Under the pieces are notes generated by a model. It saw only the letters and a program-made list of their open reading frames with translations, was not told the DNA's origin and searched no databases. 64,000 bases of DNA from Fratercula arctica (Eukaryota; Chordata; Aves; Charadriiformes; Alcidae), in NCBI GenBank assembly GCA_947846985.1, contig CANTUZ010000012.1, positions 24,886,135-24,950,134 of the forward strand, read 5' to 3'. Shown piece by piece: positions 22,694-37,489 of the stretch (its first letter is position 1; each line of letters starts with the position of its first letter). The position numbers and the translations under genes are program-made.

Positions 22694-23566
22694 GCATCAA
22701 CAACATGAAAAAATTGCCAGAAAATGTAACTCCTTCTCCTGCTCAAAAATGGGAGGGTTTTTTTCCCCCCAGGAAATTTTTGGTTTATTTTGATCTAGCT
22801 GTTTGCTATTTCATTTCCAAGCAGAAACAGAACAACAGTTACAATTAAAAGAAAATTCCCATCTAAAGAAGTGAATTACTACTGTTACCAGACAAACCTT
22901 CTGTTTTTGATTTAAACTCCAACTTTTGTTGGCAAGAAATTTTCAGGCAAAACATTCCAGACAGCTTGAAATGTGAAGATAATTTGAGAATTAGAAACAT
23001 GAGCACCTACCACAGCTGTAAAAGCTACTTGTTTCAAACTTTTAAAATGTGAATGCCCATTCATGCAAGTAAACGGACTTGCTCATGGGCAGAACTCTTT
23101 TTATCCCACGCAACATTGCCAAAAACTTCTTAACTGATAGATCTCGGGCTCTCCATAGCCCTATTTCTAACGTGATGGAGCGCTTCTGTGCAGGAAAGCT
23201 GGTGTCAGCTTTGCCACACCAAGGTTTCAGGAGCTCTCTTGCCTGTCAGCAGGGGCACACCGTGAACAGCCTGGAAGAAGAGAGACCCACAGCCCCTTGG
23301 CTCTAGGGTTTTCCTCACGTGCACGCTCAGCTTTTACTTTTAACACAGTCTATGTGCTAAGGAGGAGCAGATCAACCTTCTGTAAATACCGCTTCTACCA
23401 TGCAACTTTTGGTGTTGTATGTCAAATAGAAATATATATTTTCATACAGATGTAAAATGCAATTTGTCCTGGTTTGAGGTAAAGCAGAAATAATTTTCTT
23501 TTCAGTAATTTTACTTTTCAGTTTGCTCACTATTTAACCAACACCTACAGTTCTTCCAATTTAGTA

Positions 23567-23594
23567 GACACATTTTAGCCGACACATTTTAGCC
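23567..23594. repeat. 14-bp tandem, two copies
   Basis: GACACATTTTAGCC occurs twice with no spacer and no mismatch. A recent small duplication. Confidence 0.9.
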
Positions 23595-26494
23595 TCCAAA
23601 ATCATGGAAAATAATTGCCAATGTCCACCTCGCTGCAGATGCATTGGGGTGGATTACAGTAAAATACATTTCATTTCTTTCATTTCTTTGTTCTGCCCTA
23701 GTGCCATTTAACTGTCTCCCTCTTTACACATATCCGCACTGCTTTTATATATCCTTCATCTTATAAAGTATGCTTCACCAACAGGCTAAGTAAACATTTA
23801 CAGTGATATATAACGCTTACTGACAACGTCAAGCCAAATAGACTGTGATCTAAGAACAGGCTTGATTTCCCTCAGTCTCCTCTCCTCAGGCAAAAGCTTG
23901 AGTGAATAGATGAGCCCTGTTCTGCACCTTGAAGGTCAAAAGAATAGCTTTGACAAACCAACAGAGAAAGAAATTCTGGGGCTGACAGACTTCCTCCAAG
24001 AACCATCCGCCTCCAGCATCCCAATAACTGAACTTAAAGATTCCTAAGAAAACAACCCGTTTATTTATTATCTATTATCACAGCACAGAATGAGAGAAAA
24101 TCACTGACACCCAGATAATCGGCATGCAAACTGCAGACCCATAGCTTCTAACCAGAATTTCAAATTAGGCTAGTTGGAGGTTTGGCATTTGAGAGCAGTT
24201 TCTTGTTGCTGTTATGGGGTTTTCATGCAATCGTACAGGCTTGAATGCTCCGGCTATTATGTTTTTTAACCCCTTCAATACTTTTAAGATATTTAAACAT
24301 CAACTTGAATTAAAAAGTTGCAGTAAACAATCCCCCATGTACTATCAAGCTGCTTCACGTTTTTCTCGGTTTAACACCCATTTTTAACTCTTCCTTAGAT
24401 CACTCTGTCCCTCAAAAAAGCATCAAATTCTCTCTCAGTCAGTTCTCACCCTGCCTCTGCTTTCTAATTGATTTTGCAGAACCAACAATAGTTTGTCTGA
24501 TGGACTACAAAAGCTGTGCTGTGAGGTTTTTGGAGGAAGCGGTAGCTCCTCACTCTGGCACAGCAGCAGATGCTGAGCAGCCCCGTGAGGGCAGAGGGAC
24601 TGATCCTAATGAACACGTGCTGTGCAGTTGCCTGGTTCCTGGGAGCACACAGTTATGTTCTTTGGTCTATCACACTATCAGCTAAGCAGCTAAGAGGCTA
24701 TGTAGTTGTGCCGCACATGGAGCCCCGATATCACTTCTGTGGCCACCCTTCTCCTGCACCCTGCAAGTCCAGGCTGACTTCTGAGGCCCTCATGCCAGCA
24801 GAGAGCGTGGCAAAGAAAAGCTGACATAATTCCTTCCAGGAAAGTGATGAAAGAAAGAGGAAATCAATGTTTGGCTGTTTGTACTCTTTGCTTCTTTGAA
24901 AGTCCCTCTTTCATAATTGTATTATTGTTATTTAAAACTGCTTAAAAGATAGTGCACCTGCGCTCTCTTCCTTCACGGATTTCAGGAATCAGGGATTTTT
25001 TGGGGGGAAAAAAAAACCAAACACTCAAGAAACATTTAAATATCTTTCAGAAAGATATCCCACTATTTGCAGTCCCCACCTCCTCTTCATTTGCATGCCA
25101 CAATCTTAGCATCTTATGTCTTAGTGCCTTCTGTCACTTCGTAAGTCTAAATGTACCAGGTCCCTGATGTTGATGCCAATCACAACCATCCTGAGCATGT
25201 ATATTCTAGAGCTCTTGGTTCAAAGAAAACTCTGGGATACCAAAACAGAAGGTATCAACCTTGTTCCTGCTTCAGGCAGTATTTGCACAGCTATCCCCGT
25301 GCAACGCCAGCAGGAGGGTGAGAATCACCTGCAGTTACTGGGGACACCTCAGGCCAGGAGGCACCCAGCTGCTGCCAGGGTAGGAGAGGGCCGGCTCTGG
25401 CTGCCTGGTGGACTCTCATCAACAGCAATTGTCTCCACTGCTCATTCCTCTAACCAGAGAGAAAAGTCACACATCTGAACCTTTTAGGAATTCTACAGCT
25501 GGTCATAATCTAAACTTCTAGATATCCTATGCTAACCCCAACTCTTGCTCTTTGTCGAGAAGCCTTAATCAAACACTCTGCTCTTGTTCAGGTTTTTTTG
25601 TTTGCTAATGAGGGAAAATAATATAGCCCCATACATAAAGTCACTGAAAATTCATTATTTTAAGTATTGTCATATTTTCACTCAGTGCTTAAAACAATGA
25701 GGACTAACGTGAGACTCTTCTGCAGTATAAATATAACTGCATGTACTTTCTGCAATTCATGTCTAGTCTTTGATATACTTAATTTAGTTTATTTCTGTGT
25801 CTTTCATTTTAGTGATTTTCCTTAAGGTCCCAATAGATGGGTAAATGATTTTAGTATAAAAGATGATACCCATACTTCTATGAATTATTTCCACATTGCC
25901 AGCTAGCCAGCGAAGAATAAGAGGGGAGATGTCTGCTGTAAATTTAATGTAGCTGATTATTTTCAAGCAGATGGACAAAGCAACAAATACTGTAGCAAAC
26001 ATCCACCTAACCCGCCTGTTCTAAGTATGGCATTTCTGCAACTCAACTGTATTTAATTACTAGCTAATTTTGGTGTTCTCAGTACGTGCCAGAATGCAAT
26101 GCACCAGTAATTCCAGGACAACCATTAATCTAATCTTTAGTCAAGGAAAGAACGTTGACTTTCAGCTAGGAATCATGCTGGCACTACAGATAACATGTTT
26201 GTAAAATGAGAGGGAACTTGTCCTTGTATCTTTGTCAATGAATCCTGCAGCTTTGTATTTACTATGGTCTGAGAAACCTATATTCAGACTCTATTGTGAA
26301 TCAGCCTCCTAATTTCTGTTCTTTCTTAGCAAAAAAAAAAAGCTTTACCTTCTCCAGTGACTTGTACATTTCTTTTTCCAGAAACTCTATGAGAAAAAAA
26401 TACTTCTTCAATGCACTTGGGGCATCACATAAGTGATGCTACCTAAATAACTGACCCACTTCTTAATGGCTTTGCTTTTAAATGATGTCAATCT

Positions 26495-26520
26495 CTTTTT
26501 TGTTTGTTTTTTTTTTTTTT
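26495..26520. repeat. T-rich tract
   Basis: T run interrupted by two G residues, followed by AATAAAAATTTTAG. Confidence 0.8.
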
Positions 26521-27074
26521 AATAAAAATTTTAGTTAGGAAACCTTTCAAAAAGTTTTCAAGATAGTGTCTAAAACCTTCTGGGTTACTTTGAAAGTCTA
26601 ATTGCAAGTTGCTTTTTCAGTTTTGGATTGTTTGATTGTCATGACAGACAGGCAATTTTTTGCACAGTCCCAGTATATTGCAGGGTTAAAAGAAACTCAT
26701 TTTGCACCGTGCAAGCCGTTCTGGGTTGAATGCATGGAGGCATGATTCACATTTCCTTCAACTTCATCCCCCACAAACCTCAGTAAGGTGGATTTACTCC
26801 CTCCTTACCATGCTGGCAAGAGGAATACAAACTTGCCAGAAGAGGCTGGTACGACACATCTCCTCCTCCTTGTAAGGCACATGCAGGAAAACTGCAGTGA
26901 CACTTTGGTCAGATCTGTACTCTGAAATTATTAGTGAAGCTACAGAGCATCTGCTTTTTCACAGTACTTACTACATTCTTTGCAATGATACTAAAAAAAA
27001 TTTGTTCTTAGGTCCCTCCGTAGTAAAGATAAATGAAAACAAGATCTAAGTCAAGCTAAACTTGTTGGTTCTGG

Positions 27075-27101
27075 TTTTTTGTTTGTTTGTTTGTTTGTTT
27101 T
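27075..27101. repeat. (TTTG)n microsatellite
   Basis: Five TTTG-type tetranucleotide units flanked by T runs. Confidence 0.9.
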
Positions 27102-27288
27102 AAAGTTAATTTTAAAATGCCATCTTCAGCACAGCGGTAGCGTTCTAACTTCATTTTTGCATTTGTATTTTTATTTAGGGGTAAAATAGAATACCAGTCT
27201 GCATTATAAAGCTGACAGTCAACAAACCACATTGAGTGCTTTGAAATTTCTCTGTGACATTTTTTAATTTTTTCCCAAGTAAAATAAA

Positions 27289-27309
27289 ACAAGACAAGAC
27301 AAGACAAGA
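27289..27309. repeat. (AAGAC)n microsatellite
   Basis: About four perfect AAGAC pentanucleotide units, roughly 0.2 kb from a TTTG microsatellite. Confidence 0.9.
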
Positions 27310-28696
27310 AGGGCCTTCTAGAGGTAAAGAGAATTAATGCAGTATTGTATCCACTCCAGCAACCCAACTACTAAAACCTGCATGAGCTACTAAGTTAAAC
27401 TGTGAACAACTCTAAGATGACCTATTGAGCATCTTTGCAACTGCTGTTATACTGGGTTTCATTTATTAGTGGCAGCAATACACTGTAACACCATTGCTCT
27501 TTCTCAGCTGCTACAGCCAACTCATTGCACATCTTTTTTGTGTCTGTCCTGGAAATCGCAGTTGTTCCTGCGGTGTTAATATACGTATGGCTTCCCACAC
27601 TGCTCCTTCACTATTGCAGCCTCTTCAGTCCCGCATGGTACAGATAACTCTATCATTTTGGAAAATGCTAGATCCTCTGTGTTTGTCTGGTAGCTGGACT
27701 GACACAAAGCTGTAGGAAACCCAGCACCACCACGGCTGTCCCTTAAAGTGTCTGATTCTCATGTAACTGCTTTAATATAGGTACGTAAAAACATAACTAG
27801 AGGGGTGAATGGAACCCTCAGTTTTTCTTTTCTTCTTCAGAGCTGTTTTCAGACAGCTTCACACATATACCATCATGGGGGAGGGCAGTACTTTTTCCCC
27901 TCTCCAAGAGGCCACGGCTTCCCTCAGCCCCCAGCCACCACATCAGGAAGGATTAGCTTCACTCCCCCGCATTGCGGCATCTCGGAGAGCAGGCGTCCCG
28001 CTCACCTCCCTCCACACGGCCTCACCTTCTCTACCCTTTCGACTCCATTTTGGAGTGACAGGTTTCTCCCTGCTGTCATGCTGACCCTTGTTCTGCCACA
28101 GTAATGGTGCAAACAGACCAGTCAACATCAGACAAATTTAGTGATGAGCCTGGGGGACAGTTTGCTTTTTGGAAAGAGTTTTCTGATACTGCTGCTTGAG
28201 CATTGCTGTGAAAGCCATGTGTCCCTCTACTTCCACAGATTCGTGGTGGAAAAGAGATAGTGTTTTCTCTTTTAGCTAAAAAAATCCTATAAATACTAAC
28301 AAAGTTAATCATTGTGTCAAATTTTAGGATTTGGAAGAAAACAAAATCCTAGGCACTGAGATAAAAAGCAGTCAGTAGTATATGGTAGCATTCGTTATTT
28401 TTCTGACTCCAAAGCTCTGTCTCCCACTTTACAGAAAAATTGTCTAGTTCATTTATTTAATTATCTTAGCACTATGCACATACCATCTAGCCATCCAAAT
28501 TACTGACAAAATACTATACACTGACTGATCTTTTTCAATTAGCTTTTTGAGTTGAATGCTTTAAATACTTCAAAATAACGTACATGAGAAAGAAAAATCT
28601 TTAGCTTTATAGTATCACAATCCTGCTACAGGTTGGGAGGCTTTGCAGGTCAGTTTCCCAATGTAAGAAAATGACATATTCAGCTTACTTTTGTAC

Positions 28697-28709
28697 TTTT
28701 TTTTTTTTT
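28697..28709. repeat. T13 homopolymer
   Basis: Uninterrupted T run followed by a C/T-rich stretch and TTTTAG. Low complexity. Confidence 0.8.
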
Positions 28710-29788
28710 CCCTTTCCTACCTATTTTAGGCCATACACAGAGGAGGCACATAGTATATCAAGTAAAGACTGAGCTCTGGTACACGTTCACAATAGTCATC
28801 ATCACTCAGAATTTCAATTTAAGGGAAATGCTGCTGTGTGAGCACAGCTGAAAAAGTGAATAAAGATAACATTGTTTTAAAACTCAAAACAAGAAGTCAA
28901 AACTTGAACTATGTAGTATAAACACAAACCATACATGCTGATGATTTGAAAGAGGTAAAATTGTGATTTGTTTTTATGAAATCTTTGCAGTGCAATAATG
29001 TCATCGACATAGAGGATGTAAACTTCCTACATTAGTTCCTACATTTAGACCAGCTATGTCCTACCAGTATTTGCCACAAGTACATTCTGAAATATCATTA
29101 TACTTTGCCCCGTTATTGCCTTTTTAACCACAGAACTTCTGTCATTTAAAAAATGCTATAAGTAACTGAATGCATTTTAAAATTATCCTCTGTTTATTAC
29201 AAAGAAAATAAAGATAGATCAAGATCATAGTTTCCTAATGTTATATATAATTTTAAATTTTTCAGTAAAGTAAGGAGCTGTAAGAACTATCCATCTTCTT
29301 GAGTCATTTGTACTGTATAAAAGTTGTACAAAGTTTCTTTCTACTATTAGTAGCAGTAATATAATTTTAGCAATCCTTAGGGATCCCTGAGGCCAAGGAA
29401 GGTGGAGGATCCCTCTCCCACATCACAGGCTCTGTGGTACGCCCTGTACTGATGTTCACATGCAGGTAACACCAGTACTTGGCAATATTATGCTTTATTT
29501 TGCATTTCAAGCTCAGGTTGTGGTGCAGCCCCCGTGGGCCTTAGGGCCAGGAAGAGGAATACAGCATCTCCTGTTCCTGCGACCCATGCACCCATGAGTT
29601 CTCTGCCCTGCAGCAGAGGGGCAACCCGCAGCCCCTGCCTAGGCCCGCTCTCTGCCCCTGGGCAGCAGGGAAACGGCCGCCCTCCATTTCCGCTGGTTTT
29701 CCTTCTAAAACTCATGCAAGATCAAAGCAATTCTACTCCAGATTTTAGCAATATGGTAAATATGAGCACAAATAAAAGTATGGTTCAG

Positions 29789-29801
29789 AAAAAAAAAAAA
29801 A
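29789..29801. repeat. A13 homopolymer
   Basis: A run about 17 bases downstream of an AATAAA (29771). The spacing would suit a processed-transcript tail, but the sequence before it is not recognised as an mRNA. Confidence 0.7.
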
Positions 29802-30277
29802 GACAGACTAGATACTTAAAATAGCTACAGAACTAAAAGGAAGGAAGCAAAGACAAATGTGTCAAAATAGCAGTAATTTAAAACTCCTGAGTGTTCATAA
29901 TTTCCATGAATCAGAGAGAGGTATTTTGACAGAAGAAAACCAGAAGTACTGTAACGTGGGTAAAATGCCTCCATCAGCTATGAGGCCGTTAACTTGTATT
30001 AACTTGCTATGTTGAATATTACTCATACTCATAATCATACAAACTCCCATGATTTAAACTCACGTCATACCACAGAATATCATGGTAAAGAATTTAACAT
30101 TTAAAATACATAAACCCAGAGATTGCAGTTTTGATCAAGGTAAGAATTAATTTCAGTAGGTGTTCATTTTGGATAAGTTCTGCAGTTTTGGATCTGGAGA
30201 TTTTTAGGGTGGTGAGCCATAAAGTTAGATGCTGCAGCTAATGTAAGATGTTGAAGTATTATTTTGTCTACTAATTT

Positions 30278-30360
30278 AAAAAAAAAAACAACCAATGGCC
30301 AAAACAAAAAAAAAAAACCTACAACAAAACAAACACACAACCAAATTAGAAGAAAAAACA
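30278..30360. repeat. A/C-rich low-complexity zone
   Basis: Two A runs and degenerate AAAC/ACAA units over about 80 bases. A decayed simple repeat. Confidence 0.85.
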
Positions 30361-31056
30361 GAAACCCAAACTAGAAAAACCCCAGTCTAAGAGGAGTTTC
30401 ATGTCTTTTAACGTGAGAGAGCAGAATTTCTGAGAATGAACTGAGCTTTTGGAAAGCAGAAAGACTACTTTATTTTTTTTTAATTTGTAGCTTTTCCAGG
30501 GCAGAGAAAGGCAGAGGCAAAATACTCAGGGTTACAGATGACAAGTGTCTGTGAAGGACTGTGAAAAGGAATCTTTGGCATCTGAACTGATAGAAATAGC
30601 AGAGGTCAGGGGAAGCACTTTAAGTAAGATGGTGCCTTTCCTTCAAGGCTAAAGTAAATGTTCTTGTGAAAACGAGAAACAGCTATATTCATTTGTCCTC
30701 TCATTGTCAGAAAATGCCTTGTTTTTTGCAACTCATTGATCTCATAGATTCTTATCCAACTTCTACGAGGAGGGTGCCTGAATGCTTCACAAAGATGATC
30801 TATTTACCTTCCGAATAATTTTAGTGAAATAGGGCATTCATGCTCATCTTACAGATGGAGAAGACAGAGAAACCAAATTACTGACCGAATGTGACACAAG
30901 TCATCCCTGGTAAAACGCAAAATGGAGCCCACAGCCTAGATTACGTCTCTACCCACTGCAGAGCTATCCTTTCAAGCTGAATTATGCCAACAATTAAGTA
31001 ACACCATAATGAGAAATAGATTACATACGCAGTTTTGGAGGTTGCTTGGCTCTGCC

Positions 31057-31076
31057 TTTTTTTTTTTTTTTTTTTT
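31057..31076. repeat. T20 homopolymer
   Basis: Uninterrupted run of 20 T. Confidence 0.85.
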
Positions 31077-31577
31077 AAATATACCAAACATGTCATTAGC
31101 ATGCAGGACAGTTGGGAGGGGGTTTTGTGACAGGCAGAGGAAATTACTGGCTTGCTAATGGACAGCTGAATGTTACAGTATACATCTTCATACCATGAAA
31201 ATTATGTACAACTTCTGTAATCTCAAAAATAAAACACCAAGTGGAAAATGAATTCTTCCCAACTGGCATAAGCAGGCTGTATTCTCGTTCGTGAAAGCGA
31301 GAGTTAAGATGGTTGCCTGAAATATTTTAAAACATGGTCTGGTCAAGAGCTGCCCAGAATATTTAGTCCAACAGTGACAATAACCTGAGCAGTCTCTCAT
31401 CTCTCCGTAAGGTGTAAGGGCATCCAGGAGGCTAACTGAAGAACACATTGGTCTTACTATTCCCTAAAAATTGAAGGGAATATTTTTTAAATTTTATATC
31501 CGCCTTTCAAAACTCCTAATTTTTAAAAAAAGTCTAGGCAGAAGCAATGCACTAGATCGCTCTGAAAATACCAGAAT

Positions 31578-31596
31578 AAAAAAAAAAAAAAAAAAA
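31578..31596. repeat. A19 homopolymer
   Basis: Uninterrupted run of 19 A followed by CCCAAACAAAAAAC. Confidence 0.85.
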
Positions 31597-32095
31597 CCCA
31601 AACAAAAAACTGTCACAAAGAAAGTGTATAATCTAGTCAACAGATAAATATACAAAACAAGTCAAAAAGCATGAAGAGACAACTGTGCATACTGCCAACA
31701 AAAATCTCGACATACCATACATACATCTTCAGTATCTCAAGGACTCATATGACAAAGGCGCTGTAGCCAAATGAAAAAGAACAAATGTATAATTCATGAG
31801 GACTGGCGTTTTAACACACTAGAGCTTTTGGCTGTCTAAAAATAGACTTGTGAAACATAAGAAGCAATAGTATTGTCTCTAAAACTACAATCATGTTTTA
31901 TTTTTCTAATATTGTCTTCAGCAAAAGCTATGATTTGGAGCTCATTCCTGTGTTTTGTAGAGAGTTTTTCTCCTGTTGATTTATGTATCTTTACTGGAAG
32001 GCATAACCTTATTCTTACCTTCGCTTTGCTCTATGTAAATGATTTTGAAAGGAGTATATTTACTAGTAGGTTTAAAACATTCCTTTGAGTTATGA

Positions 32096-32110
32096 TTTTT
32101 TTTTTTTTTT
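32096..32110. repeat. T15 homopolymer
   Basis: Uninterrupted T run just after a 71-codon chance frame. Confidence 0.8.
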
Positions 32111-35100
32111 ATATGGCAGATATTTGACACAAGATCATGAAATGCAGGAAAACATATTTCACACAGTCAAATCTTCCTCCCATGATACCCCATGTATATA
32201 AGATAACGCAACAGTTGGGAATCAATGCAACATAACAACTTTCCAATCTGACCTTCAGTTGTCCTTTGGACCCCCTTTTCCACCTTCACCCCCACCTTTG
32301 TCTTTTTTTTTTCTATTCGATGTAAACAGCTGTTACATAAGTGAATTGCAATGTTACCAAAAGTTTGTGCAAAAATTAGAGGAATTAAGTGCTAAATAAC
32401 TGGACAAAGCTGGACAACAGGAACAAAGAAGATTGAAAAGAAAATACATACACAGAGTCTGGTAAAATAAAAATGTAGTACTTGCAAGAACAATTATAAA
32501 TTATGGTTTTGTTTTAAATATAGTTGGCAGGTAGCTTAGAAAATGAAAATAAATCTCATCTAGCTGACAAGAAAGCACCTCTTAAAGGAGATTAGGCACA
32601 AGTACAGAACTATTAAATACTGGAGACTTCTATCTTTATGTTAATACACAAACTCCAAACCTGCTACAGTCCAATGGACATACAGTAGCTCAACCCCAGA
32701 ACTGTCAGGCTATATTATTTTCAGTACAGCAATTATTTCAGTGACCTACTTTTTCCATACCAGTTTCCTACTCTAGGCAAGAATCAAAAGCAAGCATAAA
32801 GCAAGAAAGTTTTTGTTAATATTATCAAAGATTCCCTCTCTCGTTTAGACTCCGCATTTGAGTCAACAGGAAAGACGTTTGATGTGGACATTTTTGGTGC
32901 AATTCTATTGCAAATCAAAGCAGATAACAGAGTCAGCAGTTTCCCCTGTAAGAAATGCATTTTTACGTTGATTCCTCCTCTAGCTTTTCCAGTGATTAAA
33001 TGAATGGAGAGGCCAGGGTGTGGAGCAGTGCACATAGTTTCAACAGCTGAGGACCCATAACATAGGAAACATTGTTGTGTGACTCAATGCAGCTCATTAC
33101 TTTCATTTTAAGATGTACCTTCAGTTTGAGGAGGAAAACAATTAATAGTGGTCTCATCATTTAAATTGCAAGTCCTTATTAACATAGTTTTATATTTCAC
33201 TGTTATTCTCTGGTTTCTTCCTTGCTTCAGGAAGAAAAAAAATACATTACTGGTGCCATTTAAGTAGCAGGTTGTCTCCTGGTTGTGCAGGACCACTTGC
33301 ACTAGGGATGTATTTGGGCAAGACAAGGGATATATGTTCAGGAAAGGTTCTATCCTTTTGTATCATATAAGGTGGGAGATTCAGTCCTAGGGGACCTGAT
33401 TCCTAGCACCTGCTGGTGAGCATGACTCGTTCATAGAAGCAACTGTAATATTCAATCCTTCATCACTTTTCAGGGCATGAAAACTAATGACCAATCTTGT
33501 GTCTGATTGAATCTCTTGCATATATCATCAATAGAAGTTTTAGTTCATTATTTATCCTTCTATGCAGAAAGAATCCTCCTTCACAGCTGCCTGTAACCAT
33601 TTCGCCATCAAAACTGTCACTACTTTTAAACTTGCCAAAGGCTACTTCTCTGAGCTCTATCGTCACTGACTCATCAAATCTGAAATGTCTCTGACCTTTG
33701 AATCAGTTGTCTTATTTCTCTTTTGACACCAATGACAACTAGAGAAAAAATGCAGATGAAACAGTCAGAAAATAACAGTGAAAGCAAGCTGACAATGCCA
33801 AATCCATCCAGGAAAACGTCAGTTCTTAAAGATGTTGAATGCTCCCTGTGAAATAAGGATGTTCTCAGCAGTTGCTGCTTCTCTGGAACTCAGTTGTTAG
33901 GCTCTAAATATTTTGAATAAAAAATTAAAAAAGCAGAGGAATACCTGCAGCCTTCCCCCATGACTTTCAGTGAACACAGACGAGTCAAAGTCCTTGCATA
34001 AGTTTTACATAAGGCTCAAGTCTCTCATGCACAGTGAGGCCAGGGAAGGAAACCTCCCAGAGCACCTGGGAACAGCCAGTCCCTTTCAGCTGTCTGCCAC
34101 TACCGTTGTACTCACTGTACCTCGCTAATTGCACATCTCAAAAATAAGGCTGTGAGGATGCCTGCCCAGGCAAAATGATTTGCTCTGTCCAAGTACAATG
34201 TATTTCCCCTTTTAGATCAGTTAAAATGTATCAAAAAATGATGCAAGTTGTATAACAGTGCAATATATAATTAGCTCTGTACAAAGCCCAAAGTTTGAAA
34301 CTTGAATGCTACTAAATGCTAAGCTGGTAAATCCTTATTTGGGGTCATACATCCTGAAATGCTCTGCTGAGCTTTGAACACAGTCGAAAGTCACCCAAGC
34401 TATTGATTGGTATGATGAATCTCATTTAGGAATCATGGTTCTCTTTATGAATCCCTTTGAGCTCCCCCAGGCAAATGGAAGACTTGACTTTCCCACATTC
34501 AATGGCTAATATTATCCAGGAAGGAAAGCAGCTTTTGCATTTGCTCACAAATCAGCTCTGAGTAATTCTTACTCCAATGTCTGTCCTTCTCATCTTTTGT
34601 ATCCTTACAGTGTTTCTGAAATGAGGATACCACCCCTCCTTTTTTTGGTACTGTTTCCACTGGCAGAGATTACTAGAACAAGGTAGTAAACATTTCAACA
34701 GAAAATAAAATGCAAAACTCAAGGGACAGCCTTACCCTGAACTGTCAGTTACAATAAAACTTGAGTATGTAACAAATCTCCGCAAGATGAATGCACTGTA
34801 ACATACGGGCAAAAACTGGGTGTTAGAAAAAAAAAAAGTACATTGGTAATACAGAATGCATGAAGGGAAAAAGGGAGAAATGCCAGAGGAGGAAAGAATT
34901 TCTCCTACTTTTGTGACCTCTTTAATAAATGACCTATTTCTAGTTTGAATCTGAATTCCCCCAAAGAACTACCATCCTTCCAGAATTTGTACCACGAAGT
35001 TCAAGCTGCAGATTAATCTGATACTGACAATATGAGAGAGATAAATTTCCTTTAAAATAATCAGACATAAATATTAATTCATTAATGATTACTAAATTTA

Positions 35101-36789
35101 GGAAATTAATGTGAAATTGCAAAACAATATATTAAAAACACTCTCACTGCATGATGTTTTCTCAGAATATGTAATTCATGTACAGGAACAGAAAGTTTAG
35201 TAATGAATGAAGGACTTGTGCTCTAAGCTAAACTGAGTACCAGTGCATTCATACAATGTGGGGTAAAATCCTAAAAGATAATTACTCGCTCCAAACAGAA
35301 ACTTTTCTTGCTCCCTTTTCTAGTCAAAATTTCTCTCTTTTGAAGTTTCATGTCTATGCTTGCTTTGGGAATTATTTTCATTTCTCTTCCAGCCACAGGG
35401 TTCTTCCTTCTAAATATCCATTTTCAATAAATATTTTTGAATAAAGGTGCTTTATGATTCTCACTCATCTGCTTATAGGCATTGAATCATATTTTACTTG
35501 ATTTATTTCTTGTGCTGCCCTTTTAGTAAAGTAAATCTGTCTAGCTGTTTCTAAGAGGAGCTTTAGGATAGGCTTTGATGGAAACAAATCTAATTATAAT
35601 TCTCATCTTCAGTGCTATAATCTACATAACAATAATATTTTCACTTCATACAGTATAAGGAAAAAGGAATGAGTATAGTTTTGCACACAGCCTAAACCAG
35701 TCCATAGTTCAAAAAGAAAATCACAAACCAAACTTGAATATTCCACTTGAATTAATTCTCCTCCATTTAAAACTTCTCAATACTCAAGTCAATCATTGTG
35801 TATATGTATCCTCACCAAATTTAATACTAGTGACTTCAGGAAACATCCGTCAGGCTAAAAATCAATGTGGTACCCACCATAAGCAATATGTAACATCTTG
35901 TGTTACTGAACACCAAAAAAAGCCAGCATGTGTTTGATACTCAAAGTGGATGGTACAGATATTTATGTAGCATTACTGAATGGAGTTTACTTTTGCATGA
36001 CTTTGGATTTTTAAAATGTATTTTTCAAAAAGTTATAGCATACAAATCCACAGTTTCCATAAATGCCGTGGACTCTTCTCTTGCCCCTTTTCTGACTCAT
36101 CTGTTATGCATTAAGTTTAAGTACTGAGAGAATTTGTAGTTTGTCCATGTAGTCACAAGAAACCCCTACCAGGAAAACCAGCCACGGATAACCATCACAA
36201 TAAAAATAAAAGCCAAAGGTTTGGGGATTTACTATACTCATTAATGTGTTTCATGCAAGGCGAAACTGTGCGCTATTGCATAGGTAGGCTGAGATTTTCA
36301 AATCTACATTAAGGACATGTACACTGGTTTCTTGAGAACAAGGCATTCAAACCTCTTGAGCACTAAAAATGTTATTCACTTTACAAAGAATTAGGGCAAA
36401 CATTGGTTGCCAGAGGTAGTTAGCATTGCTAAAATCATTACAGTTCTGAATGTCAATAATATTCTGTTCTTCAGGTGTGAAAGGAAAAATTGCTATTTTG
36501 TTTGAAACCTTCATATAATTCCAGTAAAAATTCTTCAATTTAATCTTACTGAATTATGCAAAAGAAATAACATCTACTTACCAAATCAGTTTGTTGGGAT
36601 ATGAATCACATGTTTCAAGTTCAAATATTTTTGGTAAAACAGGTTTCCAAACATATATATGCATTCAGAGATTCTGTGGAGACAATATAGAGACAACATC
36701 AATGTTTTTGCAGGGTCTGTTGTTTAGGAGTGTTACAATATTTCACAGTGTATCATAAATATTAGTCCTGTAACAATTTTGAAAACCTC

Positions 36790-36813
36790 TTTTTTTAAAA
36801 AAAAAAAAAAAAA
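36790..36813. repeat. T7A17 homopolymer pair
   Basis: Seven T followed directly by about 17 A. Such a junction can fold on itself and may be hard to assemble exactly. Confidence 0.85.
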
Positions 36814-36893
36814 GAGAAATTCAGCATGAATTTTCTATGTCATATAGGGTCTGTCTCTCACTTGTAGGAATGCTATGTCCTGGAAAAATGTAC

Positions 36894-36906
36894 TTTTTTT
36901 TTTTTT
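36894..36906. repeat. T13 homopolymer
   Basis: Uninterrupted T run, about 80 bases after the T7A17 pair. Confidence 0.8.
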
Positions 36907-37489
36907 ATTAAAGTAGAGAACAAGAATTTTCTATTCGGTTACAATAATCACTTTCCAGCTAGCGCATCCATCAAACAATGAGCAATTCACTAGGCTAACA
37001 TATGCAGGAGCTTGCTTGTATATATTCATATTGTCTTCTGCCCGAAAAGAGTTAAATAGAGCATATAAATGATGAATACAGAGCATCTTGGGATACAAAC
37101 CGACTAAAATGGGTTAATTAGTGAAAAACATGCATCAGAGTATAAGGCTCAACTGTAAATGTGTTTTTTTAAACCCATTATATCTGCTGATAGTATTCGG
37201 GATTATGGATAATACCAAAATAAGAGACGGTAATTTACAAATGGAGTCGAGTGGAACATATTAAGGAGTAAGAACTATTCATTGTTTGAATAATAGTTCA
37301 CACTAAACATACATTAGTGAATACATTTATTTGGCATGCTCATATATAAGCATGATATGTAAGTGACCTAGAAAATACAGACGTCGTATAATCAACGACA
37401 AAAATATCAAGACAGGCAAGCCTTGAGATCTTTGATCCAATATATTCTTTGGCAAATAAACAAAACGTTATCCTGACAAAAAATATTCT

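Larger units (their letters stand above)
22694..37489. other. Non-coding AT-rich stretch
   Basis: Nearly 15 kb without a recognised gene or LINE. It contains a 14-bp tandem (23567), TTTG and AAGAC microsatellites (27075, 27289) and several homopolymers (26495, 28697, 29789, 31057, 31578, 32096, 36790, 36894). An A-rich zone lies at 30278 to 30360. Slightly GC-richer pockets at about 24530 to 24820, 25260 to 25440, 27850 to 28080 and 29400 to 29700 have overlapping open frames on one or both strands with no recognisable product. Confidence 0.5.

Noticed and set aside
29740..29810. AATAAA followed by an A13 run, as if a processed pseudogene tail
   Set aside because: The sequence upstream shows no recognisable coding relic and no flanking direct repeat was seen.
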